Assembly: GCA_950097015.1 (NCBI GenBank)
Contig: CATNEN010000002.1
Location: forward strand, 868,001-932,000
Origin: Macrostomum hystrix
Lineage: Eukaryota; Platyhelminthes; Macrostomidae
Direction of reading: 5' to 3'
DNA: 64,000 bases
Below, piece by piece: positions 34,021 through 43,684 of the stretch (position 1 is the first letter of the stretch; each line of letters begins with the position of its first letter). The translations under genes were made by a program, and so were the position numbers. The notes below the pieces were generated by a model, which saw only the letters and a list, made by a program, of their open reading frames with translations, was not told the origin of the DNA and searched no databases.

Positions 34021-34808
34021 CAAATAAGATTGAGAACGAGAACGAAAATGAGAATGATCTTGAGATTTAGGCAGAGAATCATATTGAGATTGAGGGTGAG
34101 AATGATATTGAGATTGATGGTGAGAATGATATTGAGATTGAGGGTGAGAATGATATTGAGATTGAGGGTGAGAATGATATTGAGATTGAGGGTGAGAATG
34201 ATATTGAGATTGAGGGTGAGAATGATATTGAGATTGAGGATGAGAATGATATTGAGATTGAGGGTGAGAATGATATTGAGATTGAGGGTGAGAATGATAT
34301 TGAGATTGAGGATGAGAATGATATTGAGATTGAGGGTGAGAATTATATTGAGATTGAGGGTGAGAATGATATTGAGATTGAGGGTGAGAATGATATTGAG
34401 ATTGAGGGTGAGAATGATATTGAGATTGAGGGTGAGAATGATATTGAGATTAAGGGTGAGAATGATATTGAGATTGAGGGTGAGAATGATATTGAGATTG
34501 AGGGTGAGAATGATATTGAGATTGAGGGTGAGATAGGTATTGAGATTGAGGATGAGAATGATATTGAGATTGAGGGTGAGAAAGGTATTGAGATTGAGGG
34601 TGAGAATGATATTGAGATTGAGGGTGAGAATGATATTGAGATTGAGGCTGAGAATGATATTGAGATTGAGAGTGAGAATGATATTGAGATTGAGGCTGAG
34701 AATGATATTGAGATTGAGGGTGAGATAGGTATTGAGATTCAGGATGAGACTGATATTGAGATTGAGGGTGAGAATGATATTGAGATTGAGGGTGAGAGTG
34801 ATATTGAC
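34021..34808 (+). repeat. Minisatellite, 24-bp unit
   Basis: The unit contains GAGATTGAGGGTGAGAATGA. About 30 copies with point variants. Confidence 0.95.
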
Positions 34809-35496
34809 AATTATTTTTAGAATTAAACAATAATAATGAGAGTCAGAATGAGAATGCTGTGCGTAAGAGAATACTATACTGAGTTAGTCAAGTTGGTCTT
34901 CAATGAAATTCATGAGCTTGTTTACTGAATGAACTTTAGCCGGCCAATACTGGCCTAGGCAATGACAATAGATAATGTCTAGGGTTATCCCACTATAGCC
35001 ATATCTTTATCAACAAAAGGTTTCTATAGAAGATAAACGACCCCACCTTGATTTGGTAACAGTGGCTTGGGAAAAGTTGCGGATTTCTCTCCTGGATCTC
35101 CTCCAAATCTCCTGTCTGGAGCTTCAAGAAATCGTTTCTATTCTATTGGCGCAGCGACCCCAATCGATAATCGACTTGCTTCTCTTCCTATTCACCCACC
35201 CCAAACGTTTCTTTGGGGGGTCAGGACTCGGGAGGGAGAGAGAAAGGGAAGTCAAAGAATGAGGATCAGAGCCGGGTGAGTGTGTTCCGATTCCCCCCGG
35301 CGGCCAGTCGATAATCCAATCCGCAGCCACCTCATCCACGCCTCCAAAGAAAGGGCCGACTTGCTAAATCTGCAGCTCTCCTTCCGGGTCCAAACGGAAA
35401 AGAGATCAGAGAGGAACAGAGAAAGGAGGGTTTTGCCCCAACCTCCGGCTGAGTCCAACCCCCCTCCTCCACAATTCGCCCAGTTCTATATCCTTG
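34809..35496. other. 5' flank of the RGK-like GTPase gene
   Basis: Probably promoter and 5' untranslated region. Base composition becomes exon-like from about 35050. No TATA box was found. Confidence 0.4.
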
Positions 35497-38400
35497 ATGC
35501 CCCCGCAGATCATAGATCGAATGGCATCCACATTATTGCACGTAACAAACGTGGAGGAGCATCGAAGCGCTCAGCAACAGCAACAGCAGCAGCAACAGCA
35601 GCAGCAGCAGCAGCAGCATCAGCCGACACGGCAGCATCGTCGAGCCACGGTTCACGCCGATCGGGACCTTCTAACAGTCGGCAGGGCTTTCGAAGCTTCA
35701 TCCGGAGACAGCGCCAATCATTCTAGACGACGCCGGTCGGCTCGCAGTGGCAGCGGCGGCAGCGGCGGAGGCCTGATCGACGATAGCGAACCCGTTGACG
35801 ACGAGTTCGACCTTTTCTGCCGCTTGGCCAACAGTCCAACAGGCCTCAGTTCGTCACCGCGGCATTTTCCTTCATCGAGTCCGAGAGCACAGCCAGAGTG
35901 CCTGCTGAGCGGCGTTCATTGGGCCGAGATCGACGACAACAGCGCCTCGCCCAGAGACGAACAGCAGCAGCCCGCCGATTGGATCGTTGGCTGGGGGCTC
36001 CGTCAGGTGGACGAAGAAGGTTCGAACTTCGCAGGTCAGGCGTCGGCAGAGGAGTTTCAAGGCAGCTGCGTTGGCAGCGAACAGACACCAGCTGGCCTGC
36101 CGTGCGGCATCATCAAGCAACGACCGAATTCGGATCGGCGCCGAGAGTCGGCTGCTCCGACGCTTCTCTCTGCTCCTGGTGTTGGGGCCACCAACTCGAC
36201 GTCGATTTCGAGCTTCGCCGCTTCGAGCTGTCGACCACGCGCCTGCAGCACCGGCATGGCTGGCTTGTCCACCGGCGGTTCTGGGAACATGGGCGTCGGC
36301 CGTGGACGCCGACCGAATCACAGCAGCGTCAAGGAGCGGCGCAACGATTTTGAAACGCTGGAGTTGCCACAGCAGCAGCAGCAGCAACAGATCTTGCGAG
36401 TGCGCAGCTTTCGACGAACCAAGCACGGCCTAGTGAACCAGGGCGACTCTGTGGTCAGCGGTCGGAGCAACAGCAGCCTCAACGGCAGCTCGCCGACCAG
36501 CAGCGAACAGGAGCTGCGAGCAGCTCATCAGGCCGCCGCCGCAGCAGCTGCTGTTGCTGCAGCTGCGGCGGCAGAACGACGACGCAGCAGCGGCAGCGCT
36601 TCTGCCGGCTCGGCTGCAGCCGCTGCCGCAGCTGCTGCGACTGCTGCTGCTGCTGCCGCTGTCGCCGCCGTCGCCGCCGCAGCAGTTGACGGAAGTGGCT
36701 TGTGCAGCGGTGGACTTCCGGACCATTCCTGCCAGTCATATCGGGTGCAGGTGATGGGCGCGCCAAGGGTGGGCAAGTCGACGCTGTGCTCACAGTTTAT
36801 GTCGTCGGAGAATCAGGTGCTGGACTCAGGGGCAGGTGAGTTCAAGTGTAAAGTACTTTTAGAGCCGTCGTGTTTGTTCGCATTGTTTCCTAATAATTCC
36901 AGACGACGATTATTTGGACGAGTCCAAGGAAAAGTTCGTCACTGTACTGCTTGACGCTGACGAATATCACATGACCTTTCTGGACACGGAAGCTGTCGAC
37001 GATCCGATGGTGAGATTCGAACATTAGCAGCCCCCATTTCCCCATCATACCTGATGTTTATATGCTAAAAACTATCTCGAAATTTCAACAGTCCGGCGAC
37101 TTTGATCCGCGCAATGTAAGTTAGGCCTGAAGTGAACTCGGTGACTTCCCTCTCTGGTGATTGCGTGTAAAATACTCTTAGTTTACTGCGCTACTGGCTT
37201 TTGTTGTTGTCGCTTCCGCGATCTTGGTAAATGATATCATTATTTTTGTTTTATTTTATAAATGAAATTTTAATTTTGGTATCAAATTCGAGAAGAAGAA
37301 TGACAAATAATTGTCAAAATGTTATAACTGTTTGGTCTCTGGATTATTTTTGTCAAGCCTGTTTAAATTGTTATTGATCAGCGTTACTGTATATGTATTC
37401 GCAAATGCGTCGATTAGATATATTTTCAAAGAAAGTTGCATGAGCTAACACTTACGTTTATGTCACTTTACGCCAGGGTTTGGCAAACTTGTTTGCTGGC
37501 GGGCCAAAGAGAGAAGACGACAGTGGGCCGCATTGGCTGTAGAAATATGAGGTAGGGGATAGATAAGCCAGAGAATCGATGACAGGGGGAGATAAGAAAA
37601 TGGAGAGATGAGACACGGGAGAGATGAAACAGGATAATGTTGGTGTCGGAAGGGGTCGGACGGGCCGGATTTGGGAGCTTCGAGGGCCGCATCTGGCCTG
37701 CTGGCCAGAGTTTGCCGACCCTGCTTCGCACTTTATTCGTATTAATTTTACACAAAGTCGACTTGTGCTGAATAAATCAGTAAAATATTGCAATAGGGGA
37801 AGCAAAATTAATGGACTATCATCACCAACTTTTTTGCACTGAAATCACAGAGCATCATTGTGATGGACGTCGACGCCTACATGATCGTTTTCGCCGTTGA
37901 TAGTCGAAGATCGTTCGGCTTCGCCAAGCAGATATTCAACGAGTTGGTTAGCGAGGCCAGAAAGTCGTCGGCTCTCATCCTGGTGGCAAACAAATCGGAC
38001 TTGGTGCGCAACAGAGACGTCACGCACGAAGGTACAGTACTTGAGACATGGCATGAGCACATGCTAACACAGCGGTGTACATCTGCCCTGACTTTCAAGC
38101 GTCAGGCAGTGTACACTCTCATTGTGCCGTGGAGGTTGGCCCTCATGGGCGTAAATGGCGCGACAAGCCCCCAAGCCTTCTCTCCGGGGCTGCGCACCAA
38201 ATGAATGTGGAATCGAGCTAAGGGACCTTGGTGCGAGAAGCAAACGCGTTAGACCACTCCCTGCCACACCCCCGAGATTTTTTTCGGCTGCTCAGTGTTC
38301 CGCTTCCAATCTTAAGATTTGCACCACTCAAAAATTTTGCAAAGCCTTGAAATCAGCTGCTCATTTTCTCAAGTCTGATTGATCCAATTGAAAAAACGTT

Positions 38401-39309
38401 CCGTGTGTCACTCTTTGATTTCATTTTGTTTTTTTTCGCAGAAATTCACTCAGTGGTCCATCACCACTGAGAATTATCGATTTCCTTGGGAGCAGGACTC
38501 AGGAAACACTGCTGGGGCCAATCAAATGTCACACGGGGTAAAATTATTTGACCAAAGGAACTACATCATGTGAGGCTGCAGTATGATCAAAGACAATTGT
38601 TGACGCTCTACTTTCTTCAGGTTGCTGTCAAGGGCAATCAAGCAAAAGAATCTGTAGATTTTTTCTTTGACAAACTCAACTCATCGTAAATATCTCAAGA
38701 TCCTGTGATCAAGACAGACTGGAGCCAGTTTTTATCGATATTCAAAGGGAATAAGAGCATCGGATTTCTGAATAATGCAAGCGTAACTTCGTGGACTCTG
38801 AATTTGAAGTCTCTTTTTCAAAATGCCAAATTGCTTGAACTTTTTTATAAACAATATTATTCAGTTCAAGCTGCGCCCCGTGGTGAGTCTTCCGAAGTGT
38901 CACTTCCAGTCTCCCAAAGTACTTCACGCAGTGTCTCCCGAAGTATCACAGTCAGTGTATCCAGGTGTATTTTACCTAGTTCTCATTTTCTAACTCAGTC
39001 AATGTCAAATTGTCTCAACCAACAGAGGCGAAGAATCTTGCAAGTGTCTATGGCGCCAAGTACATCGAGATTTCCACCGCTCTGAATCACAATGTGGACG
39101 AGCTTCTTGTGAGCATTCTGTCCCAGATCAAGACCCAGCAGAAGAAGATCGAAAAGGAGAAGAGCAAACTTCTCAGCCGCGAGAGGGACGGTGGCCGTGG
39201 CCTTCGAGCATCTCTAAGATTGCGATCGCCTAGACAGGCGTTGGGAAACTTCTTTCGGAAGCACTTCTCGTCCAAGTCATGCGAGCAACTGGAGCCCAAG
39301 CAGGACTAA
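35497..39309 (+). CDS. RGK-family (Rad/Gem/Rem-like) small GTPase with long N-terminal extension
   Basis: Five exons, 35497-36835, 36903-37009, 37092-37115, 37851-38031 and 39026-39309, join in phase to ~644 residues. The GTPase core starts near residue 415: G1 GAPRVGKST (421-429), a nonstandard G3 region FLDTEAVDD (~472-480), G4 NKSDL (537-541) and G5 EISTA (565-569). The C-terminus LGNFFRKHFSSKSCEQ is basic and ends in an S-K-S-C block as in RGK proteins, where it supports calmodulin/14-3-3 and membrane binding; there is no CAAX box. RGK proteins inhibit voltage-gated calcium channels and remodel actin (family knowledge). The N-terminal ~410 residues hold polyQ, Ser/Arg-rich and polyAla stretches and are far longer than in vertebrates. 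ATG 35521 is an alternative start. Confidence 0.82.
37474..37723. mobile_element. hAT-type MITE in RGK intron 3
   Basis: The left end CAGGGTTTGGCAAACTTG and the reverse complement of the right end CAGGGTCGGCAAACTCTGG form terminal inverted repeats, with GGGCC-rich inner parts. Elements with CAGGG…GGCAAACT ends are typical of nonautonomous hAT transposons. Flanking octamers CTTTACGC and CTTCGCAC agree at five of eight positions, a possible worn 8-bp target duplication. There is no coding capacity. Confidence 0.75.
38045..38275 (-). mobile_element. tRNA-derived SINE (family A) in RGK intron 4
   Basis: Body segments GTGTACATCTGCCC, GCGTCAGGCAG and CTGCGCACCAAATGAATGTG match the other copies. 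The head AGTGGTCTAACGCGTTTGC and B box TTAGCTCGATTCC lie at the right end on the minus strand. It starts about a dozen bases inside the intron, antisense to the host gene. The far (3') part of the body is missing. Confidence 0.75.
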
Positions 39310-39336
39310 GATTTTGATGATGAGGCTAGTGATGAA

Positions 39337-39392
39337 AATAAATATTTACTCCGGCGCACGGAAATTTGTTCGATGTTTTATATCACAATAAA
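39337..39392 (+). terminator. Polyadenylation signals of the RGK-like gene
   Basis: AATAAA occurs at 39337-39342 and again at 39387-39392, 28-83 bp after the stop codon. Confidence 0.55.
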
Positions 39393-40587
39393 GTAACTTT
39401 TCTTTTCGCTTCTCAGCATCCATTGTCTAAGCTTGTATTTGTTGGCAATTATTTAGCGATTAACATCTGCCATGCTTCTGTACATGTCTATTCAGAAAGT
39501 AAGACTGTAGAAACTACTCATAGCCTAGAAAAAACTATATTGACTACTTTTTGTTTGTTCGATGACCGAAGAGTAGAAGCGGGGTTGTGTGCGTTCATTT
39601 AACAAAGCACAAAATAGAATCGTCAAGCAAACTAGGATGCTCCAGTTATCGAGATCGATTTTTATTCAAACTCTACTACTCGCAATTGCCAAAGCGAGAT
39701 TTCTTCATCAGCCTGCATGAATTTATCGGTTTCATTTGTAACTCTAAAACCATTTAAAAGGACTTTGTTAATATGCCTCATTATTTTCAAGCAAATTAGT
39801 CTCACAATCCAATGCAACCCATAGTACAGTGGTTCCTTCTGTGTATTTTTTCATGGTGTCGCTTAGATCGCTTTTGCCCAGATTCATAAGCTATAATTCG
39901 CTTAAACGAAGTGTGTCCACCAGTAATATAGTTTTCTCTTGTGTGTTCCTTTTGAGATACGACTTTTTTTACTAAAGTGCATGATAAACAATTTCCCACG
40001 AAAACAACGAAGCGGTTTGGTTTGCAATTTCTGCAATAATAACCCCCACACTGTTGCACAATGTACTATATTAGTACATCAAATTGCTATATCGGTGATC
40101 AGCACATTCTATGCACATAATTGCACCAATGCAGTTTTTTGCACGAATTTATTGGCGTTTCAGCCCCTGAAAAATGTACCGTAGAACTGACTGTAGCCAA
40201 GTATCAATGTTCTAGTAGAAAATCTCTGCAGAAAAAACCATTTATGGGTGTCTGTTTAAAAATATCGTGTCAAGTTTATTTTTCTAAGATTTCGTCCTAT
40301 TTTGGCTGGAGAACGGCTGTCATTGTTTTTTTCAGTGGGTAAGTTGTTAGTATGTATTTAATTTACTACTTCACTACACTAACCAACAAGTTTTGACCGA
40401 CCAAATCATTTAAAACCCGAAAATAACTATTTTAAGTAAAGCGTCACTTTTTGTTTCTGGAAATTATCGTGTAAAAAACGAAGTCGCAATTACACTAAAG
40501 TTCGTTGTTTACTTAAATATTTGTTGTTTCAAAAGCAAGCCGGGTGCTTAGGCAGTCATTTTTTTCTTTTTTCTACCCTTTCGTAGT
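39393..40587. other. Intergenic spacer, no gene seen
   Basis: Short open frames have no recognisable domains. Confidence 0.4.
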
Positions 40588-41316
40588 ATACTGTCTAACA
40601 AAAGTTCTTGTACGGTTGCTTCTGTTGCCTCTAGTATCCATAATTTCCATCCGATTCAAATGAAAATTAGTGCAAATGAAAGCTGGGAATCTCTGCAACA
40701 TTTTCTGTTTCACCGTATTTTTTATTCTGGAGTGGCTCGGAACAGCTTGCCGTTTAGCACAGACAGGTCGAATAGTGACAGAATGACATAGAGCAAGCAG
40801 TCTATGGCCAACTTTCTTCACGCGCTGACAAACTCCACAGAGTGTCTAGGAAGCCTTCTGTCGATCGATCGCTCTGTGTGTGGGGTTTGCTTCACTTCTT
40901 CACCCCAGGCGACATGTCTATGGCCTAAACTGTCGCACACTGTATAGCCCTGTGCTTTCTCGCAAAGTTCCATGACTTAACTTGCCCTTTCTGAGAGACA
41001 TGCCTGTTGTGAGCCAAGAAATTCGTTGGATAATCGTTTCGCTTCGAGAGGACGCAGGCTGGTCGCTTGCGTCGGTGAAGAAAGTTGGCCATAGACTGCT
41101 TGCTCTATGTCATTCTGTCACTTTTTTTATTCGACCTGTCTGTGCTAAACGGCAAGCTGTTCCGAGCCACTCCAGAATAAAAAAATACGGTGAAACAGAA
41201 AATGTTGCAGAGATTCCCAGCTTTCATTTGCACTAATTTTCATTTGAATCGGATGGAAATTATGGATGCTAGAAGCAACAGAAGCAACCGTAGAAGAACT
41301 TTTGTTAGACAGTATA
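40588..41316. mobile_element. Foldback element derived from a Tc1/mariner-like transposon
   Basis: Two ~240 bp arms (40588-40822 and 41074-41316) are inverted copies of each other around a ~250 bp loop. From 41000 the + strand reads MPVVSQEIRWIIVSLREDAGWSLASV, with the last residues entering the right arm. This resembles the N-terminal helix-turn-helix of Tc1/mariner transposases. No DDE/D part follows, so it is a remnant whose arms may include the original terminal repeat. Confidence 0.6.
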
Positions 41317-41585
41317 ATTCATCCGTACACTGAGGTCACTGAAGCTTTTGCAAAGCAAGCAAAACTTAAAAAATCTCAGACAACTTCTAATAGAGAAGAG
41401 GAAAATTTTAAAGAAGGCATATAGAACTAATTAAAATGCTACCCTAAGAGCTCGTAGAACCAATAATATTAAGCTACAGTCAGAAGAATATGTGATGTGC
41501 ATATAAAATTTCTGTCAGTTCAAGTAAAGAAGCTCTGCATAGTACGTTCACACTCGTAAGTTAATTTAAGAATTTTTAAACGGCT
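41317..41585. other. Short spacer
   Basis: AT-rich 3' flank of the gene at 41586-42489. Nothing else seen. Confidence 0.4.
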
Positions 41586-42489
41586 TCAAAGGATGTTGCA
41601 AGCGGCAGACGATGAATCCGAGGCCTCTTCAGTGCCTGTTTCCAGTTGACGAACTTGAGCTGCAGTTGTCTGCTGCCGCAGAGACTGTTTTCTGCTTGAA
41701 AGATTCGGACAAAATTAAATAGGTTGATTGAAATCAAAAGCAAAATATAAGCTTGCAATCATGGCCGAACCTGGTCAGATTTCCGTCATTGCGACCATCA
41801 GCAGCTGCTCGGAACTCTTCTCGGCTAAAGGCGCCTCGCGTCTGCCTCCGTTGAAACTTTGCGTTGAGGCTGGCGTCGGCTTTCCGACCGTCGATGGCGT
41901 CGTCGCTCGGAGCGGCATCATTGTCTTCGGCAGCCACCACAGCAATGACTGGCGGCTCGCTGAAGGTGACATTCCGGTATCCATCATTAGCGTTGCTCTG
42001 TGGGACAGGCTGGTACTGAGGGTATTCAGTATCTTCCGCAGCCGGAGCCGGAGCCGACATGATGGCGTTTCCCTGCCTAGTCCTACTGATGAGCGGATCG
42101 TTGAAGAAGTGGTACTGGTCTAGCGAAGCTGTGCCCGGCTTGGACTGACGCAAGCCGCCCGGTCGTCTTCTAGAATTCTCCCGCTGCTGAAGCCCTTCGC
42201 TTCGATCGTCTTGACCGGCTAGCAGAAAATTTTCGTCGTACTCCAGACTCGGATAGATGATCTGGGGCGTGCCAAACTCGAGCACGACGGCACCCCTGTA
42301 GCTTGTGCTGCCAACCTGCTGTTTGTATCGGTCGCGAGCATCGGCCCGGCGGCGCTTCTCGAAGCGTTCCCACTGGCGGCATTTGTGCGGCAGGCCGCCG
42401 CTGCGCCAGCCGATGGGAAAAGGCGAAGGATGCCTCCCAAGCTGGCACACGACACACCGGTGGGTGACCGGGTCACGAATGTGCGGCAT
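41586..42489 (-). CDS. Unknown conserved-looking protein, two exons
   Basis: Exon 1 (42489-41771) and exon 2 (41691-41586) join at a split Arg codon to give 274 residues. I do not recognise the family. The N-terminus MPHIRDPVTHRCVVCQLGRH has a C-x-x-C pair and a later His/Cys (LPHKC), possibly a small metal site. The basic stretch WERFEKRRRADARDRYKQQ follows, then YRGAVVLEFGTPQIIYPSLEYDE. The second half is low-complexity, rich in Pro, Ala and Asp. No signal peptide or membrane span is visible. Clean GT-AG junctions and GC-rich third positions support a real gene. It is divergent from SPAG17, with a 1.2 kb shared upstream region. Confidence 0.7.
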
Positions 42490-43684
42490 TATACGACTGT
42501 GCCTGCTTCAGATAGGGTTAGTGAGGCCTTAACTCAAATTTTAAATGGCCACTGAGCAAACATCAAGCCAATTTTATACGCTGGTGAATCTCAAATAAAC
42601 GAATTAAAACAAATATACGCCTGTGTACTCTCGTAATGTCAGCTATGTAGTTTGATTCGTATTGGCTCTTTTGTTTAAATTCATGCCTATATAAAGCTAT
42701 AGAAAAAAGTGAATACTAATTGTTCTAAAACTATACGCAGGCAAATTTGCGCAATGTAAATAATATAAAGGCTTTGACTACAATTCAATATAAACACAAT
42801 AAGCGGTTCCTTTCCTAGAACGACTAATGAGCTATATCAAGTTTCAGAAATTAAAAAAACATATTTAAGTGGTCTTTTATTAGATGTAAAAAAATAACAT
42901 GGGTATCATATAATATATGTAGTGCAATGTCTTTTAACGTGAAAAATGCAATAAAATAATGTCAAATTAAGAATGAAAACCGATTCATCCTACGCAGATA
43001 ATTAGGGGTCTGTCAGACAAGCTACGTTGCTAGTCAATAAAGCAAAAATTACTGATACATCTCGTAAATGTAAATTATTACAAGAATTATATAGACTAAT
43101 TAAAACTATATGCGTGTTGGTTTTACTTTTTTAGCACTTACATGAAGCCAACCAACCATAATTATTTAAATATCGACGTACATGGAAATCTATACGGTTT
43201 TAAAGTAGAACTTAATTTTGTGACGTTGCGCAGATGATAAAAGCGATTTTTGTGTTGTCCTTAAAAGTAACAATTGGACTATAATTGATCACGTAAAATC
43301 AGATGTCCTTGACGATAAATTTCAAAATATTTATAATAGATAATGAGTATTACCACCATCTTGGCAGTCTAGGATTTTTGCTCGAATGTACACATGGAAT
43401 CAGATTTAGTGAACATCAACAGAAGCGTTACGGAAACAGAATCGATGGCCTACAGTTTAAAACAAAATAGAAATTACAGCTTTGTTATTGAGCATAAGAA
43501 TACAAATTTTTAGCTTGAGTAGCTACTATTAAAGATTTGATCTTATCTGATTTTGTAAATTTGCTAAATCACATAACTCATCCTAGCAACATACTTACTA
43601 TACAAAGTTCAATATTAGTTAAGTTTTGCGATTTTCATAGTGAAATTATGTGGCTATACATTTTTGGATATTAAACTTCGCCAA
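42490..43684. other. Intergenic region between two divergent genes
   Basis: AT-rich. It should contain the promoters of SPAG17 and of the unknown gene. No TATA box or known motif was identified with confidence. Confidence 0.45.

Noticed and set aside
36430-36793. Gly/Ser- and Gln-rich frames antisense to RGK exon 1
   Set aside because: Shadows of the polyAla/GCN repeats of the sense gene.
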